64,000 nucleotides of DNA, from NCBI GenBank assembly GCA_963781155.1, contig CAWAEC010000007.1:558001-622000 (forward strand), read 5' to 3'. This stretch comes from PALSA-693 sp963781155. Lineage in GTDB: Bacteria > Actinomycetota > Acidimicrobiia > Acidimicrobiales > Palsa-688. The notes below the pieces were generated by a model. That model was not told where the DNA came from, made no database searches, and was given only the letters and a program-made list of their open reading frames with translations. The position numbers and the translations under genes are program-made. This document shows, piece by piece, positions 1 through 8,669 of this stretch. The first letter of the stretch is position 1. Each line of letters starts with the position of its first letter.

Positions 1-1108
1 AGAAGCCGAGCGGGTCGCGCAGGCCTTCGGGATGCGGGAAGTCGGAGCCCCACATCGAGTTATCGACGCCGAGCTCGGAGATGAGCTCGACGGGGTTTGG
101 CTCCTGGAAGAGATGGATGAAGACGTTGCGGCGAAGGACCACCATCGGGTCCTCGTCAAACAACTGCGGTGTGCGCTCATATGCATGCTGAAACTGACGC
201 AGCATCGGACGCACGTAGTCGGTACTGAACTCGACAATGGTGATCTTCAGTTGGGGGAAGCGAGTCAGACAACCGTGGCCGACCATCGACGCGATGAAAT
301 CGCTCACCTGCCAGCGTGGCGTCGCCAGGGCGTGGAACGCGGCGGACGCGCCGTAAGGGACGTCGAAATACCCTCCCGCTTCCCGCGTCCCGTCGAGCTC
401 GGCCAGATCGACCGGGTAGCGGCGGTTGACGATCTGATGGAAGCCACCCACGATGCCCTTTTCCTGCATCGCTTCCCAGAACGGGTCGAATTCCGGCAGG
501 GCGATGGAACGCATCCCGCCGAACCCGCTTGATGGTGCTGTGCTCAAATAGACGACGCGAGCCCCTCGCTCCGCCACCCACTCGAGTTCGTCGATCGCTT
601 TGCCCACGGTCTGCAGTGAGATTGCCGGGGCGGGGAACACGGCGTTCTCGTAATTGAAGGTCCAGTGCTCGCACATCCACTGATTGAGGGCATGAAAGGC
701 AGCCTGCACCGCGTAGGGATCCTCAGGCAGGGCTGACTCGATGACGCTGGCAAGAGTGGGCCACATGAGAGCCCGGTCGATACCGAACTCCTGCATCAGC
801 TTGAAGCGCGCCTCCACATCGAAGAAAGCATCGAGGCCTGCAATCGACCGGCGATGCAGAGGATCATCCTGCTGCCCGCCAGGGGGGGCTACCCGCACGA
901 ACGTCGGATTCGGGATCGCCCGATCGATCCGGTCCTTGATGGCGATCTTCTGCCGGTTGCCCTCGCCGATGTATTTGACGAGGCCGTCGTACTGCTTCGG
1001 CATGTACTTCAGGAACGAGTCCGTGTTCTCGTACATGTGGTTGTCGGAATCGAAAACCGGAAAGTCCTGATGCCGGTCCCGCACGAAGAACAGTTCGTCG
1101 TCAGCCAT
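1..1108 (-). CDS. Amidohydrolase-2 family metal-dependent hydrolase/decarboxylase (3' end beyond window)
   Basis: The reading frame opens with ATG at 1108 and stays open to base 2, giving 369 residues with no stop; the C-terminus lies outside the window. The N-terminus has the metal-binding pattern Asp-Ser-Asp-Asn-His (about residues 20-24) and the end of the visible part has Gly-Ser-Asp-Phe-Pro-His-Pro-Glu-Gly. Both are typical of the TIM-barrel amidohydrolase-2 (COG2159, ACMSD-like) family, which hydrolyses or decarboxylates ring or carboxylate substrates with a bound divalent metal. The substrate cannot be told from sequence. It is divergent from the DapA-like gene at 1193 across an 84 bp gap. 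Two clear homologues and one broken homologue lie at 8670, 41273 and 34161. Confidence 0.85.
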   Translation of the reverse strand, partial: MADDELFFVRDRHQDFPVFDSDNHMYENTDSFLKYMPKQYDGLVKYIGEGNRQKIAIKDRIDRAIPNPTFVRVAPPGGQQDDPLHRRSIAGLDAFFDVEARFKLMQEFGIDRALMWPTLASVIESALPEDPYAVQAAFHALNQWMCEHWTFNYENAVFPAPAISLQTVGKAIDELEWVAERGARVVYLSTAPSSGFGGMRSIALPEFDPFWEAMQEKGIVGGFHQIVNRRYPVDLAELDGTREAGGYFDVPYGASAAFHALATPRWQVSDFIASMVGHGCLTRFPQLKITIVEFSTDYVRPMLRQFQHAYERTPQLFDEDPMVVLRRNVFIHLFQEPNPVELISELGVDNSMWGSDFPHPEGLRDPLGF

Positions 1109-1192
1109 CGGGCGCTACCCCCTTGCTCGTTGCACCATCTCCACAATTGTCTTATTGTTGCATAGATAAGGGATCAGGGGAAGGAGTGAACA

Positions 1193-2235
1193 TTGGCTTC
1201 TGCAGGTGACGCCCGTGAGTGGGCGGCCCAAGGCGGGCTGCGGGGCATCGGCGATTCGCTGTACACACCGTTCAGTGGCGTCGACGGCGATGACATCGAC
1301 TGGGACGCATACCGCACCCTCGTGCGCTACTGCGTCGGCGACCTGCACCACGACATGCTGTGGCTGACCAGCGGCATCGCCGAATGGTGGTCGTTGACGA
1401 TGGATGAGCGGAAGAAGCTCGTGGAGGTGGCCGTCGAGGAGGCCCGATCCATCGCGCCGGACACGGTCATCCAGGCCTGCACGAGCGCCCCATCAGCGAA
1501 GGACTGCTTGGAACTGACGCTGCATGCCCAGGAGCACGGCGCCGACATTTGCTACCTGCAGACCCCTCCCATGGAGGTGCACGCCGGGGAGGGCGTGCTC
1601 CGCTACTTCCAGTACGTTGCCGACCGGAGCGATATCGCACTCGGGATGTTCAACTCCCCTTCGTCCGGCTACGTGCTGACCGCCCCGGAGATGGCGGAGA
1701 TTTACCATCGCATCCCGGCCGTCGTGGCGGTCAAGGAAGGGGTCCAGGACAGCATCAGCGGCACCGCCGCTCTGCACGCCCTGGCGCCAGGCCTGGTCAT
1801 CTGGGAATGCGACCTGATCGTCTACCGAGCCGGGTGGCTGCAGGAGGGCATCGTCGGCCCCGCGCAGCTCGGCACCGCCGGCTACCTGTACGAGACACCG
1901 GACAACCTCACCTACACGAAGTACTGGGAACTCATCTGGGCCGGCCAGATCACCGCCGCCATCGCCTATGCCGACCAGTCGGGTCTGGACCAGCGGAGCG
2001 CCTGGATGGGTTCGTGGCTGACGTGCTACCCCGGACGGCCCGACTACTTCACCCATTGGGGCGAGGCGTTCCGCCATGCCGCCTCCGTCATCGGCCTCCC
2101 CATCGGCGACTATCCTACTCGCGGCCGCCGCAGGGCATCCTGCCCGAGGAAGCCAAGACCCAGATGCGCGACGCCCTCGAGCAGGCGGGCCTCGCCGGCA
2201 AGGTCCACGCCGGCAACGCCATGGCTCTCGCCTGA
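1193..2235 (+). CDS. DapA/DHDPS-superfamily lyase or aldolase (one frameshift near 2115)
   Basis: About 347 residues of the dihydrodipicolinate synthase / N-acetylneuraminate lyase (beta/alpha)8 superfamily. These enzymes form a Schiff base between a lysine and a 2-oxo acid or aldehyde. The Schiff-base lysine is visible in Val-Ala-Val-Lys-Glu-Gly. The usual tyrosine-containing Pro-Tyr-Tyr segment reads Thr-Pro-Pro-Met, so the substrate is probably not that of DapA. The start is TTG at 1193, six bases after AAGGAG. Near 2115 the frame changes: restoring one C in the run at gactatcctactcg gives Asp-Tyr-Pro-Tyr-Ser-Arg-Pro-Pro-Gln-Gly and a normal C-terminus ending at 2235, so an indel error is likely. 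The TTG of the next gene follows 18 bp later. Confidence 0.8.
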
Positions 2236-2253
2236 CCGGCGGCCCGCGGAGGT

Positions 2254-3118
2254 TTGACTGAGATGCTTCGTGACATTCGAGAATTGCGAAACGACCCCGC
2301 AGCGTACGCGGCGGAATTGGAGCAGAGGTGGGGCGGTCTTCTGAGTTACCGCTACATCGGGCGGAAAACCAGCTCGATGGACACGGGGCCGGTAGACAAC
2401 ACCGTGACGCTGCGCCGCGACATGCGCAACGCCACCGGGGGGCTGCTGGTGGCACCCCTTTCTATTACCTCACCCGAAGGCGGCGTTGGCTCCGACCGGG
2501 AAACGGTGCCGAACCCCGTGATTCATTCTTGCCAGATACTCGACCCCGCCCGCGACGTCGTCCGCATCGAGGTGGTGGAATCGGAGAGCCTGCATCTGGG
2601 CGCCCGCATGGGCTACAGCCGCTCGAAGATCGTGGACGCCGACAACCCGAGCCGCGTGATCGCCTTCACCGAAGGCCAGGGGGCCAAGATCGGGACGGTA
2701 CCGGACGGTCTCGAGAAGATGCCGCCGCACCCGCTGGAGATTGTGGATTCACCCGATCTGCCTCCGCTTTGGCAGGCGTTCGGTGTCTCCCGGCGTGATG
2801 ACGGCCACTGGGCCCTGCCAGAGCTGCGAGTCGATCTGGCGTCCCCCGACGCCGCCCTGCACATCGGCCCCCAACATGTGCTCCTGGAGAGAGCGGCCGT
2901 CGATTGCCGCGGCCGCCCTGGTCGGGTCCGACCAGCTTCAGATGCAGGCGTGGCATGTCATGTTCCTGGCCCGCGGCAAGGTTGGTCCCTTCCGGGCGGA
3001 GGCGGAGGCAGTCCGCGGTGCCGGCGACGAGGTCGGCGTCCGGGTTACCCTCCACGATGAGGGCAACGAGGATCGCAAAGTCACATCCGCTTCCGCCATC
3101 TTGCAGGTCGTGAGCTAG
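2254..3118 (+). CDS. Probable double-hotdog (PaaI-like) acyl-CoA thioesterase, frameshift near 2895
   Basis: About 287 residues. TTG start at 2254 directly behind an AGGAGG-type site (cggaggt). The first half, to about 2890, and the second half, from about 2900 in another frame, together resemble a two-hotdog thioesterase-like protein. The C-terminal half has the alternating strand pattern and a late Asp-Glu-Gly-Asn-Glu-Asp-Arg segment before the final strand. Members hydrolyse acyl-CoA esters and release free acids and CoA. It follows the DapA-like gene and precedes a CaiB/BaiF gene, so a role in CoA-ester turnover fits. Family assignment is by overall pattern only, since no strict catalytic motif is visible. 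Confidence 0.55.
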
Positions 3119-3183
3119 AGAACCGCCGCCGCCACCGGCTCTCAAGTTTGGTGTAGTTGAGGCGCTTCCTTTAAGGTCGTCTC

Positions 3184-4339
3184 GTGACGGACACTCAGCC
3201 AGTGAGCGTGAACGGTCGCGCCGGTCCCTTGGCCGGCGTGCGAGTACTGGACTTGACCAGATTTCCCCCTGGCGCCTATTGCACCGTATTGCTGGGTGAT
3301 CTGGGCGCCGACGTGTGCCGTGTCGACATGCCCGGCGCCAATCCCATGATGACCGGCGTGGGTGTGGGCCTCAGCCGGGGGAAGCGATCTGTTGCAGTTG
3401 ATATGCGCCATGCGAGGGGCATGGAAGTTATTCGAAAGCTGGCAGGCCGCGCCGACGTCCTGGTGGAAAACAACCGGCCGGGAGATCTGGAGCAACGGGG
3501 GTTCGGCTACCGCCAGGCTGCCGAAGCATATCCTTCGCTCATCTGGTGCTCGATCACCGGATTTGGTCAGGACGGCCCCTACGCGCACTGGGCCGGTCAC
3601 GACCTGACCTACACGGCACATTCCGGACTGCTCGGCGCCCTCACGCCCGACCTTCCGTGGCACCCGCAGGTCGTGCTGGCCATACCCTTCGGTGCGCTGG
3701 CGGCCGCGACCGGCATCGCGGCTGCACTGGCCGAGCGCGCCCGTACCGGGCGGGGCTGCCAGATCGACGTGAGCCTGGCCGAAGCGGCCACCTGGGCGCT
3801 GGCGGGCAGCGACGGCGAGTTCAGCGGGCACCCATGGGGCATCCCTGTCACAGCCGAGCGAAGACTGTATCTCTGCAGCGATGGTCGGTATGTGACCGTG
3901 GCGGCCCAGGAGCCGAGGACGTGGAAGGCGCTTTGTGAAGGCCTTGGCCTGCCGGAGCTGGCTCGGCGCGGGGCCGTCACGGGGCCAGGACGATGGCCTG
4001 ACTGAGCGGTTCGCGGCGGTATTCGCGACGAAGCCCGCGGCCGAGTGGGTCGAGCAGTTGGGCCCGACCGGAGCGGGTGTCTCTGCGGTCAACCGGGGCT
4101 GGGACCTCCCCGACGACCCACACGTCAAAGCGCGGCAGAGTCTGACGACCGTCGCGGGCGCGACGGTACCGGGAAACCCCATCCGGGTCAGCGACCCCGA
4201 CGGACGCCGCACGTCTTCGCGCACGACGGCGCCTCCGGAACCCGGTGCCGATACCGTCAAGATGCTGGCCGCGGCGGGCTATAGCGACACCGAGATCGAC
4301 GAACTCAGGCAGTCAGGGGCGGTTGCGGTCGCGGACTGA
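3184..4339 (+). CDS. CaiB/BaiF-fold protein, alpha-methylacyl-CoA racemase-like, frameshift near 3970
   Basis: About 384 residues with the CaiB/BaiF (class III CoA-transferase) hallmarks: Leu-Ala-Gly-Val-Arg-Val-Leu-Asp-Leu near residue 16, Leu-Gly-Asp-Leu-Gly-Ala-Asp, and Gly-Phe-Gly-Gln-Asp-Gly-Pro. The Ala-Gly-His-Asp-Leu-Thr-Tyr segment resembles the Gly-His-Asp of alpha-methylacyl-CoA racemases, whose His starts proton transfer. The second acid, found in racemases as Val-Gly-Asp-Phe-Gly-Gly, aligns with Ala-Ile-Pro-Phe-Gly-Ala here, so racemase activity is doubtful. GTG start at 3184. The frame changes between about 3965 and 3990, after which a typical C-terminal domain runs to 4339. CoA transfer and racemisation are both possible. 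Confidence 0.75.
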
Positions 4340-4371
4340 TTGGCGGCCGGCGCACGCCCGAGAAGTCGGGT

Positions 4372-5175
4372 CTAGGCCGGCGGACCCTGCTGCATGCGGT
4401 TGTCGGCGACCGCGCACACGTGGACATAACCGATCGGACCCCTGAAGTCATACAGGGCCACGCCGCCGACCGCCACGCCTTGAGCCGCGACGTGCGCCAC
4501 GCTTTCGAGCCCGATCCAGTCGCTGTGCGGCAACCGCGCCAGGTAGAGCGTGAGGTCGGCGTTGATGTAGCCAAGACCACGGTCGCTCACGTTGCTCAGT
4601 GGATGCGTGAAATCGGCGATGCCGGCGAGTTTCACAAAGGCCGTGGATTCCTCGTCATCCACCAGGTCACGAGTTTCGCGAAGCCAAGCCCGCCGCTTTG
4701 TGGGTGCGCCGATTGGCGACAGATAGCGCACTTCGCCCAGCGCGACCCGTCCACCCGTCTGCTCGGCCACCGGCACTTCATGGGGGCCCGGGGCGTCCCA
4801 GGCGGGCGGAGCCCAAACCGCTCCGGGCGGCTCGGGACCTTGACGGAGAAACAGGGCGGAGCCACGGCTCACCAGTTTCTCCTCGTGATGGACGAACACG
4901 TCACACGCTCGGACTTGAGATCCGTCCCTCACCCTGCGGCTGGTCACGGTCAGGGGCGCCATCGGTGCCGGCCGAAACATGTCCACAGTGAGGCGGGCCG
5001 GTTGCCAGCCTTCCTCTCCGTGATCTCTTTCCGCACCCCAGGCCACCAGTGCGGCAAGTGGCCGTCCACCCACCATCTGGTCCGACCACACGCTGGAGGC
5101 ATGGATCCGGCCGACGACGGCGCCGTCCTTACGCTCGAAATAGGGCTCTAACGGCTCCTGGGCGTCGCCTTCCAC
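4372..5175 (-). CDS. TesB-like acyl-CoA thioesterase family protein (double hotdog)
   Basis: 267 residues, intact. The layout is that of TesB/4HBT-type double-hotdog thioesterases. The N-terminal hotdog has Ser-Asp-Gln-Met-Val-Gly-Gly-Arg-Pro-Leu-Ala-Ala-Leu followed by a strand with Leu-Thr-Val-Asp-Met-Phe-Arg-Pro-Ala-Pro. The C-terminal hotdog has Asp-Phe-Thr-His-Pro-Leu-Ser-Asn and Asn-Ala-Asp-Leu-Thr-Leu-Tyr-Leu. Such proteins release acids from acyl-CoA. It is convergent with the CaiB/BaiF gene ending at 4339. Close downstream relatives in actinomycete lipid clusters are common, but the acyl preference is unknown. Confidence 0.75.
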   Translation of the reverse strand: MEGDAQEPLEPYFERKDGAVVGRIHASSVWSDQMVGGRPLAALVAWGAERDHGEEGWQPARLTVDMFRPAPMAPLTVTSRRVRDGSQVRACDVFVHHEEKLVSRGSALFLRQGPEPPGAVWAPPAWDAPGPHEVPVAEQTGGRVALGEVRYLSPIGAPTKRRAWLRETRDLVDDEESTAFVKLAGIADFTHPLSNVSDRGLGYINADLTLYLARLPHSDWIGLESVAHVAAQGVAVGGVALYDFRGPIGYVHVCAVADNRMQQGPPA

Positions 5176-5217
5176 CTGGACATCTTAGCCTCGGGCCTCC
5201 GTACCGGCCACGTGCCG

Positions 5218-5427
5218 CTAGCCGAAGTGGCCCCAGTGCACTGCAATGATCAGCAGCACCCCGCCGATCGCCAGAGCAATTCCGGCGACGATCGTTCTGC
5301 CCGTGGCGAACCGCATTGCCGGGATCTGGGCGGCGGCGAGCCAGATACCGGCAATTACCATGAGCAGGAATCCAACCTCGGCCAAGCGCAGGCCGGCGTG
5401 TTGAGTGAGAGCAAGCTCAAGGTTCAT
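5218..5427 (-). CDS. Small two-helix membrane protein
   Basis: 69 residues starting at ATG 5427. It overlaps the stop of the upstream flavoprotein (ATGA), so translation is probably coupled. Two hydrophobic helices are visible, around residues 13-30 (Leu-Ala-Glu-Val-Gly-Phe-Leu-Leu-Met-Val-Ile-Ala-Gly) and 45-63 (Ile-Val-Ala-Gly-Ile-Ala-Leu-Ala-Ile-Gly-Gly-Val-Leu-Leu-Ile-Ile), separated by a short basic loop. No family is recognised. The overlap with the KstD-like gene suggests it is a membrane partner or simply a co-transcribed protein. Confidence 0.6.
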   Translation of the reverse strand: MNLELALTQHAGLRLAEVGFLLMVIAGIWLAAAQIPAMRFATGRTIVAGIALAIGGVLLIIAVHWGHFG

Positions 5428-7070
5428 GAGGTCAGCATCTTTGGCTTGCGGGAGCCGGCGTGTCTCCCCGCGAGATACCCGAAGACGACACCGTTGGCCA
5501 GCGTCCCACCGCCGCTCGGGTAGGCCCAACCGAAGACGTTGGCCGCGGTGTTGCCGGCGGCATACAACCCGTCAACCACCCCACCACCAAGTCGGCGCAC
5601 CCGACCGTGGCGGTCGATCTGTGGCCCGCCGTTGGTGCCAAGCGTGCCGGGATAGATCTCGACGGCATAGAACGGCGAGACGTTGATCGGCGCGACCTGC
5701 CCCGGAGCCATGAGGCCGAACTGGTCGCGGTGAAAGTCGGGGTCCTCGCCGCGAGCGGCGAAGTCGTTGTAACGCTTTACCGTCGCGTCAAGAGCGGCAG
5801 GGTCGACGCCGATGCGCTCGGCCAGGTCGCCAACCGTACCGGCTTTGACGACCCAAGCGGGATCAGCCTCCCCTGGCAGCATCGACAGAATCCGCTGCGC
5901 ATCGCGCACGGTTCGATCAAAGATCATGAAGCCCGGACCGGTATTCGGGAATTCCACTGCTTCGGGATCGTAGACCCCAAACGCTTTTGGAAAGTCGTTA
6001 TATGGCAATGCCTCGTTGGCGAAGCGATGACCCTGTCGGTTGACCACGATCGAGGCGGCTGCTCCACGGCCCCACTCAAACTGGGGCACCAGCTGGCCAT
6101 CGCGGGTGATCCCCGGATCGAACATGACCGGGGTACCCCAGTAGGAGTCCAGGTTGGCCAGCTTGGCGCCGGCGCTGGTCGCCATTCTGAGGCCATCGCC
6201 CACGTTGTTGGGAGGACTCAGGGGCTTCACGTCATAGCCGATGTGGGCCCGCACCAGGTCCGGATTCCATTCGAATCCCCCGCACGCCAATATGACACCG
6301 TTGCGGGCTCCTACTCGCAGAGCTCGGCCGTTCGGTCCGGCCACAACGCCTACCACGGCGCCCTCCTCGTCGAGTACCAGCTCCTGAGCCGGCGTGTGCA
6401 GCATGGTCTCCACACCGCGCTCGATCAGACCTTTGAACAACCGGGCGATGAGCGCGGCTCCCTTCGGCCGAATGTCCTCCGCTTCCCGCCGGCGCAACTC
6501 GGCGAGTAGTTCCGGGGTCTGCGGCATCATGTCCTCGGTCAGGGTCGTGGCCGCCCCCAGTGACATCAGGGTGCCGCGGCTGACGAGACGGTCGGCCCAT
6601 TCCGGCAGTTCCCTGCGGACCGGGTAGGGATCCGCCTCCACCGCACGGGCAGGCACCGGACGACAACCAGGTATCCCCCACGTCCAGTAGTAGTCAGGCA
6701 GGGGCGAAATGTGCATCTTGACCGGCGTGTGCTCCTCCAGGTACCGAAGGACCTCGGGTGCGCTGTCGACGAACACCTCGAGCAGCTCCGGATCGGGAGC
6801 CCGTGAGCCCGCCAGCCTGCGAATGTATGCGAGCGCATCGTCCCGGTTGTCCTCGATGCCGGCCTTGGCCATCAAGTGATTACCCGGGAGCCAGATGGCG
6901 CCACCTGAAACGGCCGTCGTGCCGCCGAGCATCCCCGTCTTTTCCAGTACCAGGACCTCAGCGCCCCCGTCGTGTGCCAGCGTCGCGGCGGTAAGGGCTG
7001 CCCCCCCGGAACCAACGATCACGACGTCGACTATTCGATCCCAGTGCATCCGCTCGTCGCTCTGTGTCAT
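5424..7070 (-). CDS. FAD-dependent 3-ketosteroid-delta1-dehydrogenase-like oxidoreductase
   Basis: 548 residues, close to the usual KstD length. The N-terminal Rossmann site Val-Ile-Val-Gly-Ser-Gly-Gly-Ala-Ala-Leu (about 18-27) binds FAD, followed by Gly-Gly-Thr-Thr-Ala-Val-Ser-Gly-Gly-Ala-Ile-Trp, characteristic of KstD/fumarate-reductase flavoproteins. Near the C-terminus, Pro-Phe-Tyr-Ala-Val-Glu-Ile-Tyr-Pro-Gly-Thr-Leu-Gly-Thr-Asn-Gly-Gly matches the KstD region carrying the catalytic Tyr and Gly. These enzymes remove trans-axial hydrogens from C1-C2 of 3-ketosteroids. The true substrate could be another cyclic ketone. It is divergent from a mycofactocin-type SDR and coupled to the small membrane protein downstream. 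Confidence 0.85.
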   Translation of the reverse strand: MTQSDERMHWDRIVDVVIVGSGGAALTAATLAHDGGAEVLVLEKTGMLGGTTAVSGGAIWLPGNHLMAKAGIEDNRDDALAYIRRLAGSRAPDPELLEVFVDSAPEVLRYLEEHTPVKMHISPLPDYYWTWGIPGCRPVPARAVEADPYPVRRELPEWADRLVSRGTLMSLGAATTLTEDMMPQTPELLAELRRREAEDIRPKGAALIARLFKGLIERGVETMLHTPAQELVLDEEGAVVGVVAGPNGRALRVGARNGVILACGGFEWNPDLVRAHIGYDVKPLSPPNNVGDGLRMATSAGAKLANLDSYWGTPVMFDPGITRDGQLVPQFEWGRGAAASIVVNRQGHRFANEALPYNDFPKAFGVYDPEAVEFPNTGPGFMIFDRTVRDAQRILSMLPGEADPAWVVKAGTVGDLAERIGVDPAALDATVKRYNDFAARGEDPDFHRDQFGLMAPGQVAPINVSPFYAVEIYPGTLGTNGGPQIDRHGRVRRLGGGVVDGLYAAGNTAANVFGWAYPSGGGTLANGVVFGYLAGRHAGSRKPKMLTS

Positions 7071-7180
7071 TGCTGATACGACCCCCTCCCGTGCATGTGG
7101 TGCATGTCATGGGCCTTGGCTTGACTTCGGGAGTGATATTAGATTTCTGGCTTCGTCGCAACCAGGGGGATCGATCCGAA

Positions 7181-8011
7181 GTGGGAGCACACGAAGGCCA
7201 AGTGGCGCTGGTGACGGGAGGAGCCCGGGGGATGGGCCGCACCCATGCGGTGAGGTTGGCGCGAGAAGGTGCGAAGGTCGTCATTTGCGATCGTTGCGCC
7301 GACCTCGAATCGGTCGCCTACCCGCTGGCGACCGCGGACGACTTACGCGAGACGGCCGGACTGATCGAGCGAGAGGGCGGCGAATGCCTCGCGGTAGTTG
7401 CTGATGTGCAGCACCTCCCGGCCGTGACGGCGGTCGTCGAGGAGGCCGTCGATCGGTTCGGGACCGTGGACATTCTTCTGGCCAACGCCGGCATCAGCCA
7501 GACGGCGGCAATCCAGTCCTACGAACCGGCCGCCTGGCAGGAGATCATCGGTACCAACCTGACCGGTGTCTTCAACAGCATGCGGGCGGTGGCCCCGGTA
7601 ATGATCGAGCACGGCTACGGCCGGATCGTCGCCACATCGTCCATGCTGGGCCGCAGCACGGCTCCCGGGCAGGCGGGCTACTGTGCCACGAAGTGGGGCG
7701 TGGTTGGACTGGTCAAGTCGGCCGCTCAAGATCTGGCGCCTTTTGGCATTACGGTCAACGCGGTCGCCCCCGGCAACATCGACACCGGGATGGTTCGTAA
7801 CGAGGCCCTCTACCGGACCGTGCGACCCGATCTGGAGGCGCCCACCTGGGAGGATGCGGCCACGGTCCTGCAGCTTCTCCACGTCCAGCCGGTGGCGATC
7901 CTTCCTCCGGAGGACGTGACCGAGGCGGTGCTGTTCCTGCTCCGGGCAGAGCACATCACGGGATCAGTCATCGACGTCAATGCCGGGGCCTCCGCCCGCT
8001 TCACGGCGTGA
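7181..8011 (+). CDS. Mycofactocin-type short-chain dehydrogenase/reductase
   Basis: 276 residues from GTG 7181, chosen because the Rossmann motif Thr-Gly-Gly-Ala-Arg-Gly-Met-Gly then starts near residue 11 as in the family; the longer upstream extension lacks homology. The insertion after the second strand, with Tyr-Pro-Leu-Ala-Thr-Ala-Asp-Asp-Leu-Arg-Glu-Thr, is the signature of the mycofactocin-coupled SDR subfamily. That subfamily holds non-exchangeable NAD and passes electrons to the peptide-derived cofactor mycofactocin. The catalytic Tyr-x-x-x-Lys is Tyr-Cys-Ala-Thr-Lys. The divergent KstD-like gene suggests sequential oxidation of an alcohol to a ketone and then to an enone. No mycofactocin biosynthesis genes are in the window. 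Confidence 0.85.
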   Translation: MGAHEGQVALVTGGARGMGRTHAVRLAREGAKVVICDRCADLESVAYPLATADDLRETAGLIEREGGECLAVVADVQHLPAVTAVVEEAVDRFGTVDILLANAGISQTAAIQSYEPAAWQEIIGTNLTGVFNSMRAVAPVMIEHGYGRIVATSSMLGRSTAPGQAGYCATKWGVVGLVKSAAQDLAPFGITVNAVAPGNIDTGMVRNEALYRTVRPDLEAPTWEDAATVLQLLHVQPVAILPPEDVTEAVLFLLRAEHITGSVIDVNAGASARFTA

Positions 8012-8119
8012 AGACAAAGCACTCGAGCCAGAACACGACACCCCGCGGAACTGCCCCGGACGTGACGGCGAGAGTAGGATATTGACGCTATCGAACCAGC
8101 GATCGAAAGGGGAGCGACG

Positions 8120-8408
8120 ATGAGCACGCCCGTGCTCGATCAGGTCGCCGGCGGTCTGGCGGATGTGAGAAGCCTGGTCCAGGCAGACGGTGGAGATATG
8201 GTCTTGGTGGCCGTGGACGAGGCCAGCGGCGTCGTCTCCTTGCGCCTGGTCCTGGACGCAGTGGATTGCCATGAATGCGTGATGCCCCGGGCCGTGCTGG
8301 AGGACATCGCAGGTGGCATGCTGCGTCGCTCGGTGCCCGAGGTCACGCGCTGTCAGCGTGGACGATCCGCGGGAGCACCCGGGCTACGTGTCATCTGACG
8401 CGCACTGA
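8120..8408 (+). CDS. NifU C-terminal-domain-like Fe-S protein, frameshift near 8355
   Basis: About 95 residues. ATG at 8120 with GGGGAG upstream. The sequence has the NifU/Nfu-type fold pattern: Leu-Val-Gln-Ala-Asp-Gly-Gly-Asp-Met near residue 20, then Asp-Cys-His-Glu-Cys (the Cys-x-x-Cys cluster ligand pair), and a helix ending Val-Pro-Glu-Val-Thr. Near 8355 a frame change gives the natural ending Val-Ser-Val-Asp-Asp-Pro-Arg-Glu-His-Pro-Gly-Tyr, with the stop at 8406-8408; without the shift the tail is unrelated. Such domains scaffold or carry Fe-S clusters. No other suf/isc/nif genes are nearby, so it may serve a local metalloenzyme. Confidence 0.65.
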
Positions 8409-8410
8409 AC

Positions 8411-8443
8411 GGCGGGGGGCGCCGGCGGGGCGCCGCCCTTTTG
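8411..8443 (+). terminator. Candidate intrinsic terminator after the NifU-like gene
   Basis: A very GC-rich stem directly behind the stop at 8408: GGCGG at 8411-8415 pairs with CCGCC at 8433-8437, and an inner GGCGCC pairs with GGCGCC. It is followed by a short T run (CCCTTTTG). Position and form fit a terminator for the rightward transcript. The T tract is short. Confidence 0.45.
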
Positions 8444-8453
8444 CCCTGGCCGT

Positions 8454-8497
8454 TTGTGTGATATTCGTCGCGGTATGACGCGACAAATATCACACAA
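8454..8497. repeat. Long palindrome, copy 1 (19 bp arms, 6 bp loop)
   Basis: Left arm 8454-8472 (TTGTGTGATATTCGTCGCG) and right arm 8479-8497 (CGCGACAAATATCACACAA) are reverse complements except for one base. The loop is GTATGA. A second related copy lies at 8557-8601. Both sit in the gap between converging genes ending at 8408 and 8670. It could be a bidirectional terminator, a protein-binding palindrome or a small repeat element. Confidence 0.85.
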
Positions 8498-8556
8498 TGC
8501 CCACCTGAGGGGTGTGTGGGTGAGAGTTTGGCGGTCGGCCCGTCGCCGCGGGAGCG

Positions 8557-8601
8557 TTTGTGTGATAAAAGTCGCGGTATACGCGACAACTATCACACAA
8601 A
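8557..8601. repeat. Long palindrome, copy 2 (20 bp arms)
   Basis: Left arm 8557-8576 (TTTGTGTGATAAAAGTCGCG) and right arm 8582-8601 (CGCGACAACTATCACACAAA), with a 5-base loop GTATA. The outer TTTGTGTGATA and inner GTCGCG blocks are the same as in the copy at 8454. Only the three bases between them differ, and they do not pair here. The copies are 103 bp apart in the same orientation. Confidence 0.85.
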
Positions 8602-8605
8602 GCTG

Positions 8606-8636
<31 letters not shown>

Positions 8637-8669
8637 AGCGGCCGGCGCCCCGGACGGTTGGATGGATTC

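Noticed and set aside
5460..6509. 349-codon plus-strand frame
   Set aside because: Antisense to the KstD-like flavoprotein, which has clear FAD and catalytic motifs.
8454..8601. CRP-type binding site because of TGTGA and TCACA
   Set aside because: The halves are about 30 bases apart instead of the 6-base spacing of a CRP site.
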